Shown here: positions 18,750 through 28,086 of the stretch, piece by piece
Layout of the letters: every line of letters starts with the position of its first letter
Numbering within the stretch: the stretch's first letter is position 1
NCBI GenBank assembly: GCA_020692235.1
Contig: JAIMKU010000013.1
Coordinates: 1-40,638, forward strand
DNA from: Hydrogenophilus sp.
GTDB taxonomy: Bacteria; Pseudomonadota; Gammaproteobacteria; Burkholderiales; Thiobacillaceae
Length of the DNA: 40,638 nucleotides
Direction of reading: 5' to 3'
Translations under genes and position numbers: made by a program
Notes under the pieces: generated by a model
The model's input: the letters and a program-made list of their open reading frames with translations, nothing else
What the model was told of the DNA's origin: nothing
Databases searched by the model: none

Positions 18750-19838
18750 ATGTCGGTTTCCGAACAGCAAGTCCAGGCCGCTCTGAAAGAGCTGGTCGAT
18801 CCCAATACCCAGAAGGATTTCATTACCTCCAAGTCGGCCAAGAATATCAAGGTGGAGGCCGGCAAGGTCACCCTGGACGTGGCGCTGCCTTACCCGGCCA
18901 AGATGGTGCTGAACCAGATCAAGGCGCTGGTCGAGAACACGATCAAGTCGATTCCCGGCGTGACGACCGCCGAGGCCGGTGTCTCCTGGAAGGTCAATGC
19001 CCATAGCGTGCAGCGCGGCGTCAAGCTGATCCCCGGGGTCAAGAACATTATCGCCGTGGCCTCCGGCAAGGGTGGTGTCGGCAAGTCGACCACGGCTGTC
19101 AACCTGGCCCTGGCGCTGGCCGCCGAGGGTGCTACAGTCGGGGTGCTGGACGCTGATATTTATGGCCCGTCGCAACCGATCATGCTGGGCATTACCGGCC
19201 GACCTGAGTCGGTCGATGGCGAATCGCTGGAGCCGATGATCGGCCACGGCCTGCAAGCCATGTCGATCGGTTTTCTGATCGATGTCGATACCCCCATGAT
19301 CTGGCGCGGCCCGATGGTCACCCAGGCACTGGAACAGTTGCTCAACCAGACCAAGTGGAAGGACATCGATTACCTGGTGGTCGACCTGCCGCCCGGCACC
19401 GGCGACATCCAGTTGACCCTGGCCCAGCGCGTGCCGGTGACCGGCGCGGTGATCGTCACCACGCCTCAGGACATCGCCCTGATCGACGCCCGCAAGGGTC
19501 TCAAGATGTTCGAGAAGGTGGGCGTGCCCATCCTCGGCGTGGTCGAAAACATGTCACTGCATATCTGTTCCCAATGCGGTCACGAAGAGCCGATCTTCGG
19601 CACCGGCGGTGGCCAGAAGATGTGCAACGACTACGGCGTCGAGTTCCTCGGCGGCCTGCCGCTGGATATCCGTATCCGGGAAGAGACCGACGCCGGCAAA
19701 CCGACCGTGGTGGCCGAGCCGGAATCGCGTATCGCCGAGATCTACCGCGCCATCGCCCGCCGGGTCGCGGTCAAGGTCGGCGACCTGGCCGTGGACCACA
19801 GCGCCAAGTTCCCCAGCATTGTGATTCAAAACACCTGA
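18750..19838 (+). CDS. apbC: Mrp/ApbC iron-sulfur cluster carrier ATPase
   Basis: Scaffolds and delivers Fe-S clusters in the cytoplasm as a dimer. In 362 residues there is an N-terminal MIP18/DUF59 domain (about 1-95), then a deviant Walker A in ASGKGGVGKSTTAVNLALAL, DADIYGPSQPIMLG, and the cluster-binding CxxC in ICSQCGHEEPIFG. The start at 18750 (MSVSEQQVQAAL) has the normal N-terminus; an in-frame ATG at 18708 lies upstream of the C8T8 tract and adds only a low-complexity leader. dcd follows, an arrangement common in beta- and gammaproteobacteria. Confidence 0.95.
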   Translation: MSVSEQQVQAALKELVDPNTQKDFITSKSAKNIKVEAGKVTLDVALPYPAKMVLNQIKALVENTIKSIPGVTTAEAGVSWKVNAHSVQRGVKLIPGVKNIIAVASGKGGVGKSTTAVNLALALAAEGATVGVLDADIYGPSQPIMLGITGRPESVDGESLEPMIGHGLQAMSIGFLIDVDTPMIWRGPMVTQALEQLLNQTKWKDIDYLVVDLPPGTGDIQLTLAQRVPVTGAVIVTTPQDIALIDARKGLKMFEKVGVPILGVVENMSLHICSQCGHEEPIFGTGGGQKMCNDYGVEFLGGLPLDIRIREETDAGKPTVVAEPESRIAEIYRAIARRVAVKVGDLAVDHSAKFPSIVIQNT

Positions 19839-19848
19839 CAAAGTGATG

Positions 19849-19894
19849 AGTGGCGGGTGACAATGCGCCTCTTGTCACTTCGTCACTCGCCACT
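19849..19894. repeat. Inverted repeat between mrp and dcd
   Basis: AGTGGCGGGTGAC at 19849-19861 pairs with TCACTCGCCACT at the right (19882-19894 read in reverse) in 12 of 13 positions around a 20-base loop, ending 3 bases before the dcd ATG. It could be a weak attenuator or sequester the start. A related TCAC-rich stretch precedes the gene at 20513. Confidence 0.5.
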
Positions 19895-19897
19895 AGC

Positions 19898-20464
19898 ATG
19901 ACTATTAAATCCGATCAGTGGATACGCCGCATGTCGCAAGGCCACGGCATGATCGAGCCGTTCGAGCCGGGCCAGGTCAAGTCGGCGAACGGCCACAAGA
20001 TCGTCTCCTATGGCACCTCCAGCTATGGCTACGATGTGCGCTGTGCCAACGAATTCAAGCTGTTTACCAACATCAACAGTTCCATCGTTGATCCGAAGCA
20101 CTTCGATCCGAATTCATTCGTCGAGGTGCAGGGCGAATCCTGCATCATCCCGCCCAATTCTTTTGCCCTGGCCCGCACGGTCGAGTATTTCCGCATTCCA
20201 CGCAACTGCCTAGTGGTCTGCCTGGGCAAGAGCACCTATGCCCGTTGCGGTATCATCGTCAATGTGACGCCGCTGGAGCCGGAATGGGAAGGTCATGTGA
20301 CCCTGGAGTTCTCCAACACCACGCCGCTGCCGGCACGTATCTACGCCAACGAGGGCGTGGCTCAGATGCTGTTCTTCGAGTCGGACGAGGTCTGCGAAAC
20401 CTCCTACCGCGACCGGGGCGGCAAATACCAGGGCCAGACCGGCGTCACGCTGCCGAAGATTTGA
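19898..20464 (+). CDS. dcd: dCTP deaminase
   Basis: Deaminates dCTP to dUTP for thymidylate synthesis; acts as a homotrimer. The 188-residue protein contains [20 protein letters not shown] with the catalytic glutamate region, followed by [20 protein letters not shown] and GVAQMLFF, and ends [13 protein letters not shown], as in E. coli Dcd. The ATG at 19898 gives the standard N-terminus [11 protein letters not shown]; the extra in-frame 16 codons upstream run through an inverted repeat and are unlikely to be translated. Lies 59 bases after mrp on the same strand. Confidence 0.97.
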   Translation: MTIKSDQWIRRMSQGHGMIEPFEPGQVKSANGHKIVSYGTSSYGYDVRCANEFKLFTNINSSIVDPKHFDPNSFVEVQGESCIIPPNSFALARTVEYFRIPRNCLVVCLGKSTYARCGIIVNVTPLEPEWEGHVTLEFSNTTPLPARIYANEGVAQMLFFESDEVCETSYRDRGGKYQGQTGVTLPKI

Positions 20465-20512
20465 TGATGGTTTTACCTGCTCACTTCTTACCCCTCACGC
20501 CTCACTAAAGCT

Positions 20513-22750
20513 ATGCGCTTCCATTTTCCGGTCATTATCATCGATGAGGACTTCCGCTCCGAGAACGCCTCGGGTCTGGGCATCCGTGCCCTGGCCAAGG
20601 CCTTGGAGGAGGAAGGTATGGAAGTGCTGGGGGTGACCAGCTACGGCGACTTGTCTTCCTCCGCTCAGCAGCAGAGCCGAGCCTCGGGCTTCATTCTGTC
20701 GGTCGACGACGATGACTTTTCTTCCGGGGAGGCTGACGAGACCATCGCCGAGCTACGTTCCTTCGTCGAGGAAATTCGTTTTCGCAACGCCGATATTCCC
20801 ATCTTCCTGTACGGCGAGACGCGCACCAGCCGGCATATCCCCAACGACGTACTGCGTGAACTGCACGGCTTCATTCACATGTTCGAGGACACGCCGGAGT
20901 TCGTCGCCCACCTGATCGTGCGTGAGACCAGAACCTATCTCGATTCGCTGCCGCCGCCGTTCTTCCGAGCGCTGGTGCACTACGCCGCCGATGGCTCCTA
21001 CTCCTGGCACTGTCCGGGCCACTCGGGTGGCGTCGCCTTCCTGAAATCGCCGGTCGGCCAGATGTTCCACCAGTTCTTCGGCGAGAACATGTTGCGCGCC
21101 GACGTCTGCAACGCGGTCGAGGAACTTGGTCAACTGCTCGACCATACCGGCCCGGTGGCCGCCTCGGAGCGCAATGCCGCACGCATCTTCCACGCCGATT
21201 ACCTGTTCTTCGTCACCAACGGCACCTCGACCTCGAACAAGATCGTCTGGCATTCCGTCGTGGCACCGGGCGATGTGGTGGTGGTCGACCGCAACTGCCA
21301 CACGTCGGTGCTGCACGCCATCATCATGACCGGCGCTGTCCCGGTCTTCCTGATGCCGACCCGCAATCACTACGGCATCATCGGGCCGATCCCGAAGTCC
21401 GAATTCGAGTGGAAGAACATCAAGAAGAAGATCGCCAACCATCCCTTCGCGACCAAGGACGCCAAGCCGCGGGTGCTGACCATCACCCAGTCGACCTACG
21501 ACGGCATCCTCTACAACGTGGAGGAGATCAAGGCGATGCTGGACGGCAAGATCGACGCCCTGCATTTCGATGAGGCCTGGCTGCCGCACGCCACCTTTCA
21601 CCCCTTCTATAGCGGCATGCACGCCATTGGCGTCGACCGGCCGCGCTGCAAGACCTCGATGGTGTTCGCCACCCAGTCCACGCACAAGTTACTGGCCGGT
21701 TTGAGCCAGGCCTCGCAGATACTGGTGCAGGACTCGGAGACCCGTAAGCTCGACCAGGACATCTTCAACGAGGCCTTCCTGATGCACACCTCGACCTCGC
21801 CGCAGTACGCCATCATCGCCTCCTGCGACGTGGCGGCGGCGATGATGGAAGAGCCTGGCGGCCGCGCCCTGGTGGAGGAATCCATTGCCGAGGCGCTGGA
21901 TTTCCGCCGCGCCATGCGCAAGGTGGATGCCGAGCTGGGCAAGGACTGGTGGTTCAAGGTTTGGGGACCAAAAGACCTGTCCGAGGAAGGCATCGAGGAG
22001 CGTGAGGCCTGGATGCTCAAGGCCGGCGACAAGTGGCATGGCTTCGGCAAACTGGCGACTGGCTTCAACATGCTCGACCCGATCAAGGCCACCGTCATCA
22101 CCCCCGGCCTGGATGTCGACGGCGACTTCGCCGATTGGGGCATCCCGGCCGCCATCCTGACCAAGTATCTGGCCGAGCACGGCGTCATCGTCGAGAAGAC
22201 CGGGCTTTATTCCTTCTTCATCATGTTCACCATCGGCATCACCAAGGGCCGCTGGAACACCATGGTGACCGAACTGCAACAGTTCAAGGACGACTACGAC
22301 CGCAACCAGCCGCTCTGGCGGATCATGCCGGACTTCGTCGCCAAGCAGCCGCGCTACGAGCGGGCCGGTTTGAAGGACCTATGCCAGCAAATCCACGAGC
22401 TTTACAAGGCCAACGATGTCGCCCGCCTGACCACCGAGATGTATTTGTCCCCGATGGTGCCGGCCATGCGTCCGGCCGACGCCTACGCCAAAATGGCGCA
22501 CCGCGAGATTGACCGGGTCGAGATCGACGACCTCGAGGGCCGCATCGCATCCATCCTGCTGACCCCTTATCCGCCTGGCATCCCGTTGTTGATCCCGGGA
22601 GAGCGGTTCAACGCCACCATCGTCCGCTATCTCAAGTTTACCCGCGAGTTCAACGAGAAATTCCCCGGCTTTGAGACCGACGTGCACGGCTTGGTCAAGG
22701 ACAAGAGCGATGGCCAGATGCGCTACTACGTCGACTGCGTGGCGGCGTAA
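20513..22750 (+). CDS. Large PLP-dependent arginine/lysine/ornithine decarboxylase
   Basis: A 745-residue fold-type I decarboxylase of the E. coli AdiA/LdcC/SpeF class. The N-terminal response-regulator-like wing domain covers about residues 1-130 (MRFHFPVIIIDEDFRSENAS). The PLP lysine is residue 392 in STHKLLAGLSQASQI, preceded by the pyridine-binding aspartate in HFDEAWLPHATFHP. A C-terminal domain with LLTPYPPGIPLLIPGERF closes it. Substrate cannot be told with certainty; arginine (to agmatine) is usual for betaproteobacterial genes of this length. It may supply polyamines or consume protons. It follows dcd by 48 bases and could share its transcript. Confidence 0.85.
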   Translation: MRFHFPVIIIDEDFRSENASGLGIRALAKALEEEGMEVLGVTSYGDLSSSAQQQSRASGFILSVDDDDFSSGEADETIAELRSFVEEIRFRNADIPIFLYGETRTSRHIPNDVLRELHGFIHMFEDTPEFVAHLIVRETRTYLDSLPPPFFRALVHYAADGSYSWHCPGHSGGVAFLKSPVGQMFHQFFGENMLRADVCNAVEELGQLLDHTGPVAASERNAARIFHADYLFFVTNGTSTSNKIVWHSVVAPGDVVVVDRNCHTSVLHAIIMTGAVPVFLMPTRNHYGIIGPIPKSEFEWKNIKKKIANHPFATKDAKPRVLTITQSTYDGILYNVEEIKAMLDGKIDALHFDEAWLPHATFHPFYSGMHAIGVDRPRCKTSMVFATQSTHKLLAGLSQASQILVQDSETRKLDQDIFNEAFLMHTSTSPQYAIIASCDVAAAMMEEPGGRALVEESIAEALDFRRAMRKVDAELGKDWWFKVWGPKDLSEEGIEEREAWMLKAGDKWHGFGKLATGFNMLDPIKATVITPGLDVDGDFADWGIPAAILTKYLAEHGVIVEKTGLYSFFIMFTIGITKGRWNTMVTELQQFKDDYDRNQPLWRIMPDFVAKQPRYERAGLKDLCQQIHELYKANDVARLTTEMYLSPMVPAMRPADAYAKMAHREIDRVEIDDLEGRIASILLTPYPPGIPLLIPGERFNATIVRYLKFTREFNEKFPGFETDVHGLVKDKSDGQMRYYVDCVAA

Positions 22751-22765
22751 GACGCTTATTGCCCT

Positions 22766-23689
22766 CTACGAAGTCTGATCCTGTTCCACCGCCTTGGCGG
22801 CAGCGAGACCTTGGGCGATGGCGGTGGGCACGCTGGGCTGGATGCAATCGGTGACATCGCCAGCGGCATAAATGCCGGGCACCGAGGTGCGTTGGCCCCG
22901 CTCGACTTGGATGTGACCGCTGTCGGCCAGACCTGGCCGGATAGCCGGTTCAAAGCGCTCCAGAATTGCGCTGTTTGGTTCATAACCGTACATCGCCAGC
23001 AGCCAGTCATAGGTTTCTGCACCGCCGTTCCAGGTCACCGAGATGCCGTCCTTGATCGCCGAAAGCGAGTGCGGGACGCAGCCTGCGCGCAGTTCGATCT
23101 CCGCTTGACCGGAACAGGATGCCCGGAACTGCCACCGGGCCGAGAACTGGCGCCGGGCGCATACGGTCACGCGGTTGCCGCGCTCGGCCAAGTATAGCGC
23201 GTGGTCCAAGGCATTGTCGCCGCCGCCGAGTATGAGTACCCGGCTGGCGCAGATGCCGTCGCGGATGGTCTCGGACAGCGGCCCGACGATCACCCGATCC
23301 GATTGCCTGGCCAGTACTGCCAGTTCCGGCGTCACGCGGGGTCGGCTGCCAGTGGCCAGCACCAGGGCGGCCACTGCCTGTTCGGATTCGCCTTCCGGAC
23401 CGGCCAGGCGCAGGTTGAGGCCCATGCCGGCCTTCGTTACGGCCAGTAGTCGGGTGTTCATGAGCGTGGCGATGGGCAGATCGAAATAATGCCGGGCCAA
23501 CCGCTCGGTAATCTGGCAGCCCGTCTCGCCGGGGATGCCGAGCATCCACAGGTTGGGGCGGAAATTGGCCCGTTGGATGCCGCCGACCTGAGCGGCGCTT
23601 TCAATCACCAGCGGCTCCAGACCGAAGCTGAGCAGGGCGTTGGCGCAGGACATGCCGGCCGGACCGGCACCGATGACTGCGACCTTCAT
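22766..23689 (-). CDS. Thioredoxin reductase-like FAD/NAD(P)H oxidoreductase lacking CxxC
   Basis: A 307-residue two-dinucleotide-fold flavoprotein. FAD binding is shown by VAVIGAGPAGMSCANALLSF and by the C-terminal GIYAAGDVTDCIQPSVPTAI; NAD(P)H binding by VLILGGGDNALDHALYL. In thioredoxin reductases a CxxC redox pair lies just before the second fold. Here that place reads LSETIRDGICAS, with a single cysteine, so thioredoxin is probably not its substrate. It resembles the ferredoxin/flavodoxin-NADP reductase branch. Its ATG overlaps the stop of the cysteine-rich gene upstream by 4 bases, so that protein is a plausible electron partner; this link is inference. Confidence 0.82.
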   Translation of the reverse strand: MKVAVIGAGPAGMSCANALLSFGLEPLVIESAAQVGGIQRANFRPNLWMLGIPGETGCQITERLARHYFDLPIATLMNTRLLAVTKAGMGLNLRLAGPEGESEQAVAALVLATGSRPRVTPELAVLARQSDRVIVGPLSETIRDGICASRVLILGGGDNALDHALYLAERGNRVTVCARRQFSARWQFRASCSGQAEIELRAGCVPHSLSAIKDGISVTWNGGAETYDWLLAMYGYEPNSAILERFEPAIRPGLADSGHIQVERGQRTSVPGIYAAGDVTDCIQPSVPTAIAQGLAAAKAVEQDQTS

Positions 23690-24132
23690 GATCGGCGTCG
23701 GCGCGGTTCGAAATGGACCTCGGCGCGCATGATCTCGGAATAGGGAAAACCAGCGACCTCGCCGAAGCGCAGGATGTCTTCAGCCACCGACAGGGCGACA
23801 TCCGTGGTCGGCCCGGCCGGGCTGCCCACTATCTGAGCCAGGCCCAGGACGCCGCCGCACTGGACGCGGATTTCCTTGCCGAATGGCCAGGGCTGGTTGG
23901 GCTCGGCGTGCAGGGCGAAGCGGGCATTCTGGTGCAACTCGGCGTGAAAGCGCTGGCAGAGGTCGCAGGCATTCCGCTCGGTACAGCTAATGGCCTCCCG
24001 CTCCGCCAGGAGCAGGCGATGGGCCTTGACGCAGACTACGCAGCGCGACAGCAGCGCCCGTTCAAATGGGCAGATCAGGCCGATGGCCGATTCACGGGCC
24101 TCTTTGTAGGCGTCTTCGTTGTAGCCGGACAT
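23686..24132 (-). CDS. Cysteine-rich conserved hypothetical protein
   Basis: 148 residues, not recognised. Seven cysteines sit at 21, 31, 34, 50, 56, 59 and 92, with two CxxC pairs (CVVC at 31-34 and CDLC at 56-59). This spacing suggests a bound Fe-S cluster or structural zinc, though no known ferredoxin pattern fits. The C-terminal third (about residues 92-140) has no cysteine and may form a separate small fold. No signal peptide or membrane segment. Between phhB (13 bases away) and a flavoprotein gene overlapped by ATGA, it is likely co-expressed with the latter. Real because of the tight coupling and biased amino-acid pattern. Confidence 0.7.
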   Translation of the reverse strand: MSGYNEDAYKEARESAIGLICPFERALLSRCVVCVKAHRLLLAEREAISCTERNACDLCQRFHAELHQNARFALHAEPNQPWPFGKEIRVQCGGVLGLAQIVGSPAGPTTDVALSVAEDILRFGEVAGFPYSEIMRAEVHFEPRRRRS

Positions 24133-24145
24133 GGCCGGGAATGCC

Positions 24146-24487
24146 TCAAAGCTCAGTTAGCCGGTCGATCTTGGCGGCGCAGATGAAGTCGCTTTCGGAT
24201 AGACCGCCGATGGCGTGGGTGATGTATTCGACCCGGCAGGTGTTGTAGTCGACCGCCAGGTCGGGGTGATGGCCTTGGCTGTGGGAAACCCAGGCCACGG
24301 CATTGACGAAGGTCATGGTCACATAGTGGTCGAGGAACTTGAACTCCTTGCCCAGCTTGCCGTCGACCACCAGCCAGCCGTTCAGGTCTTTCAGCAGGGT
24401 CTCGATTTCGCTCGCGGAGAGTGGCGGGATGCCGCCTTCGCAGGGTTTGCACTTACCTTTGGCCAGGTCGCAGAAGGTTTCGCTCAT
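24146..24487 (-). CDS. phhB: Pterin-4a-carbinolamine dehydratase
   Basis: Dehydrates 4a-hydroxytetrahydropterin to recycle the pterin cofactor. 113 residues. The catalytic histidine region is HSQGHHPDLAVDYNTCRVEY, followed by THAIGGLSESDFICAAKID, matching the family. The N-terminus MSETFCDLAKGKCKPCEGGI holds C-x6-C-x2-C, a feature shared by many betaproteobacterial forms. The frame is open upstream to 24529, but the ATG at 24487 begins 11 bases after the stop of the 75-residue gene and fits known lengths. No phenylalanine hydroxylase (phhA) is in the window, so a role in another pterin pathway is possible. Confidence 0.9.
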   Translation of the reverse strand: MSETFCDLAKGKCKPCEGGIPPLSASEIETLLKDLNGWLVVDGKLGKEFKFLDHYVTMTFVNAVAWVSHSQGHHPDLAVDYNTCRVEYITHAIGGLSESDFICAAKIDRLTEL

Positions 24488-24497
24488 TGCCGGCTCC

Positions 24498-24725
24498 TCA
24501 GTAATCATCGCCGGCCAGCGAATCGCCAACCTTTCGCGGCTGGGACAGGATGTCCTCGGCCAGTAATTCGTTCTCGGCGAAGATCATCTTGATCTGAAGG
24601 CCGCTGCTAGGGTTCAGGTCCTTGCGTAAGACATTGGCCTGGGCCTTGGCCTCCTTGAAGCTGGCGGCCTGACCGCGCTTGTTCAGAATCTTCAGTGGGC
24701 CGATTTCATAGATGAAGTAGGGCAT
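24498..24725 (-). CDS. Small conserved hypothetical protein
   Basis: 75 residues, hydrophilic except for the start MPYFIYEIGPLKILNK. GQAASFKEAKAQANVLRKDL and GLQIKMIFAENELLAEDILS look like a helix and a strand-helix pair; I recognise no domain. ACGGAG about 7 bases before the ATG is a fair ribosome binding site. It is the first gene of the phhB, cysteine-rich, flavoprotein operon. Similar short proteins accompany this block in other betaproteobacteria as far as I recall, but I cannot name a function. Confidence 0.7.
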   Translation of the reverse strand: MPYFIYEIGPLKILNKRGQAASFKEAKAQANVLRKDLNPSSGLQIKMIFAENELLAEDILSQPRKVGDSLAGDDY

Positions 24726-24796
24726 CCGACAACTCCGTTAAATGTTGACAAGAATTGTCGGATAAAACGCCCCGCCAGGCAAGCCGTTCAGCGCGG

Positions 24797-27550
24797 TCAG
24801 GCCAACTGACCGTGGCAATGTTTGTACTTTTTGCCCGAACCGCAGGGGCAAGGGTCGTTGCGGCCTACCTTTGGCGTTTGCCGCTCGATCGGCTGCGGCG
24901 GCGCGGTTTCTTCGATCGCTTCGCCCTCGCCGGCCAGGGCTTTGTCGAAGTCGGCATGGTGGTAATGGACGTTGGTCAGCTCCGGCTCCTGAGCCTCGAC
25001 CGCCTCCACGTCTTCCTCGGCGCGGATTTGCACGGTCAGCGTGACCCGTGTCACCTCTCGGGCGACGGCGCTGAGCATGGACTCGAACAGGTCGAAGGCC
25101 TCGCGCTTGTATTCCTGCTTGGGATTCTTGGCCGCATAGCCGCGCAGATGGATGCCCTGGCGCAGATGGTCCATGTCGGCCAGATGCTCGCGCCAGTGGC
25201 TGTCGAGGGTCTGTAACAGGATGGCGTGTTCGAACTGGCGCAGGTTGGCGCCGGCCACGGCCTCCTTCTCGGCATAGGCCGCTCGGGCGGCGGCGACAAT
25301 CTTGTCGCGCAGACCATGCTCGTCCAGCGCGTCGTCGCTGTCCAGCCAGTGCTGGATCGGGCTTTGCAGCAGGTACTCGGAGGCCAATATCCGCTCCAGG
25401 CCGGCGACGTCCCATTGTTCGGCCATGCTGCCGGGTGGAATGTGTTCGCTAATCAGGTCGTTCAGCACCTGACCGTGTATGTTCAGGATACCGACCGCGA
25501 TGTCGCTGGTTTCCAGCAACTCGTTGCGCTGGCTGTAGATGACGCGGCGCTGGTCGTTGGCGACGTCGTCGTATTCGAGCAGTTGCTTGCGGATGTCGAA
25601 GTTGCGTTGCTCGACCTTGCGCTGGGCCGATTCCAGGGAACGGTTGACCATGCCGTGCTCGATCGCCTCGCCCTCGGGCATCTTTAGCCGCTCCATGATC
25701 GCGCCCAGGCGGTCGCCGCCAAAGATGCGCAGCAGCGAATCTTCCAGGGATAGATAGAAGCGCGACGAGCCGGGGTCACCCTGGCGGCCGGAACGGCCAC
25801 GCAACTGGTTGTCGACCCGCCGCGACTCGTGCCGCTCGGTACCGATGATGTGCAGGCCGCCGGCGGCCAGGACCACGTCGTGCAGCTTCAGCCAGTCGGC
25901 CTTGATAGTCGCCAGTCGAGCGGCCTTGTCGGCTTCGGTTAGTGCCGCGTCGTTCTCGAGTGCGTCGATTTCCTTGGCGATGCTGCCGCCCAGCACGATG
26001 TCGGTACCGCGGCCGGCCATGTTGGTGGCGATGGTGACGCCGCCGGGCAGACCTGCCTGGGCGATCACCTGCGCTTCCTGGGCGTGCTGTTTGGCGTTTA
26101 GCACCTGGTGCGGCAGTCCCGCTTGCTTGAGGCGCTCAGACAGGGATTCGTTGACCTCGATCGAGGTGGTGCCGACCAGTACCGGCTGGCCGCGTTTGTG
26201 GCAGTCGGCAATATCGGCGACCACTGCCTGCCACTTCTCGTTGGCCGTGCGGTAGACCAGGTCGTTCATATCCTTGCGGATCATGGGTTTGTTGGTTGGG
26301 ATGACCACCGTTTCCAGGCCGTATATTTCCTGGAACTCATAGGCTTCGGTGTCCGCCGTACCGGTCATGCCGGCCAACTTCTTGTACATCCGGAAGTAGT
26401 TCTGGAAGGTGATCGAGGCCAGGGTCTGGTTTTCCCGCTGGATTTCGACGCCTTCCTTGGCTTCGATCGCCTGGTGCAGGCCGTCGGACCAGCGCCGGCC
26501 GGTCATCAGGCGGCCGGTGAATTCGTCGACGATGACCACTTCGTTGTTCTGCACTACGTAATGCTGGTCGCGGTGGTACAGGACATGGGCGCGCAGGGCG
26601 GCGTAGACGTGGTGCATCAGGGTGATGTTGGCGGCGTCGTACAGCGAATCGCCTGCGGGCAGCAGGCCCATCTCGCTCACTATGGCCTCCACGCGCTCGT
26701 GGCCCCGTTCGGTAAGGGTCACCTGGTGGGTCTTCTCGTCCACCACGTAGTCGCCCACGGCGGGGCGCTGGTCCTCTTGTTCATCGTCCTTGATGTCCCG
26801 CTCCTGGCGTTCCAGGTGGGGCGGCAGCACGTTCATGGTCTGGTACAGGGACACGTTGTCGTCGGCCTGACCGGAGATGATGAGCGGTGTCCGGGCCTCG
26901 TCGATCAGGATCGAGTCCACCTCATCGACGATGGCGTAGTTGATTGGCCGCTGCACACGCTGGTCCGGGGCATAGACCATGTTGTCGCGCAAATAGTCGA
27001 AGCCATATTCGTTGTTGGTGCCATAGGTAATGTCGGCGGCATAGGCGGCCTGTTTTTCGTCCTGCGGCTGCTGGGACTGGATAACGCCTACGGTCATACC
27101 CAGGAAGCGGTAAATCTTGCCCATCCACTGGGCGTCGCGGGAGGCCAGGTAATCGTTTACCGTCACCACATGGACGCCCTTGCCGGGCAGGGCATTCAGA
27201 TATATCGGCAGGGTCGCCATCAGGGTCTTGCCCTCGCCGGTCCGCATTTCGCCGATCTTGCCCTGATGCAGGGTGATGCCGCCGATCATCTGGACATCGT
27301 AATGACGCAGCCCCAGGGTTCGCTTGCTGGCTTCGCGCACCGCCGCGAAGGCCTCCGGCAACAACTGGTCGAGGGTCTCGCCCTTGGCCAGTCGAGCGCG
27401 GAACTCTGCCGTTTTAGCGAGCAACTCTTCGCGGCCAAGCTTTTCGAAGGCCGGTTCCAGGGCATTTATCTTGTTGACGATGGCGCGGTATTGCTTGAGT
27501 AGACGCTCATTGCGGCTGCCAAATACTTTCTTCAGTAGATCGACGAACAT
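24797..27550 (-). CDS. secA: Preprotein translocase ATPase SecA
   Basis: Drives protein export through SecYEG. Full 917-residue length. Walker [21 protein letters not shown] is near residue 103, the DEVD box is [20 protein letters not shown], then [13 protein letters not shown] and [20 protein letters not shown] in the second motor domain. The C-terminus ends with the SecB/zinc-binding [17 protein letters not shown] 27550 gives the standard start [18 protein letters not shown]. It is divergent from dciA, sharing a 78-base intergenic stretch. Two long open frames on the other strand here are shadows. Confidence 0.98.
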   Translation of the reverse strand: MFVDLLKKVFGSRNERLLKQYRAIVNKINALEPAFEKLGREELLAKTAEFRARLAKGETLDQLLPEAFAAVREASKRTLGLRHYDVQMIGGITLHQGKIGEMRTGEGKTLMATLPIYLNALPGKGVHVVTVNDYLASRDAQWMGKIYRFLGMTVGVIQSQQPQDEKQAAYAADITYGTNNEYGFDYLRDNMVYAPDQRVQRPINYAIVDEVDSILIDEARTPLIISGQADDNVSLYQTMNVLPPHLERQERDIKDDEQEDQRPAVGDYVVDEKTHQVTLTERGHERVEAIVSEMGLLPAGDSLYDAANITLMHHVYAALRAHVLYHRDQHYVVQNNEVVIVDEFTGRLMTGRRWSDGLHQAIEAKEGVEIQRENQTLASITFQNYFRMYKKLAGMTGTADTEAYEFQEIYGLETVVIPTNKPMIRKDMNDLVYRTANEKWQAVVADIADCHKRGQPVLVGTTSIEVNESLSERLKQAGLPHQVLNAKQHAQEAQVIAQAGLPGGVTIATNMAGRGTDIVLGGSIAKEIDALENDAALTEADKAARLATIKADWLKLHDVVLAAGGLHIIGTERHESRRVDNQLRGRSGRQGDPGSSRFYLSLEDSLLRIFGGDRLGAIMERLKMPEGEAIEHGMVNRSLESAQRKVEQRNFDIRKQLLEYDDVANDQRRVIYSQRNELLETSDIAVGILNIHGQVLNDLISEHIPPGSMAEQWDVAGLERILASEYLLQSPIQHWLDSDDALDEHGLRDKIVAAARAAYAEKEAVAGANLRQFEHAILLQTLDSHWREHLADMDHLRQGIHLRGYAAKNPKQEYKREAFDLFESMLSAVAREVTRVTLTVQIRAEEDVEAVEAQEPELTNVHYHHADFDKALAGEGEAIEETAPPQPIERQTPKVGRNDPCPCGSGKKYKHCHGQLA

Positions 27551-27628
27551 GAACTGTATAAACCACTTATTTAATGAGAAAAATTGCCGAATGTTACCAT
27601 AGGAGCTTAATCGGCTTTTTACATTTCC

Positions 27629-28069
27629 ATGGCCTTCCAGCAGCCGCTTCGCCGCATCCGCGCCCTTATCGGCGAGGATCGAGGATTAGCCGTACTATTG
27701 CCCGAGGCAGAACGCCTGCGGGAGATGGACCTGCGCCTTGGTCGCGCCCTGCCTCGGTCCGTGGCCACCGCTTGCCGCCTGGTTGCGGTGGCCAATGGCG
27801 AGGCCAGGGTGCTGTGCGCCAACGGCGCCGCCGCGTCCCGTCTGCGCAGCCTGGCGACGACGGCGGCCAAGGCCCTGTCCAGCGCCGCTTGTCCGGTCGA
27901 TCGTCTGCGAGTTCGGGTCGAGGCCGGCTGGAGCCGACCGGATCGGCCGGAAAAAAAAGCCCTGGGTCGGAGCGCGCTGGCGGCCTGGGACGAACTCAAC
28001 CGGGAATTGCCCGAGTGCGGACTCAAGGCCGCCGTCGAACGCCTGCTCAGCCATCAGCGCAAGCCCTGA
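27629..28069 (+). CDS. dciA: DciA/DUF721-family protein
   Basis: 146 residues. DUF721 proteins include DciA, the replicative helicase operator that loads DnaB in bacteria lacking DnaC. The N-terminus [20 protein letters not shown] and the following [20 protein letters not shown], then [20 protein letters not shown], match the short DUF721 fold. Location divergent from secA is the usual proteobacterial context. AGGAG at 27601-27605 is 23 bases from the ATG, too far to be ideal. The gene is 17 bases before aroK, so they may be co-transcribed. Confidence 0.75.
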   Translation: MAFQQPLRRIRALIGEDRGLAVLLPEAERLREMDLRLGRALPRSVATACRLVAVANGEARVLCANGAAASRLRSLATTAAKALSSAACPVDRLRVRVEAGWSRPDRPEKKALGRSALAAWDELNRELPECGLKAAVERLLSHQRKP

Positions 28070-28086
28070 TCGCGTAAAATCGGGCC

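Noticed and set aside
24726-24796. TTGACA at 24743-24748 as a promoter
   Set aside because: It points rightwards into the 3' end of secA on the other strand; no gene would be served, and it is part of the small TTGACAA/TTGTC palindrome.
24738-25415. 225-codon open frame on the - strand
   Set aside because: Another frame of the secA 3' end; arginine- and proline-rich shadow.
26108-27502. 464-codon open frame on the + strand
   Set aside because: Antisense to secA; a product of codon bias in a long GC-rich gene.
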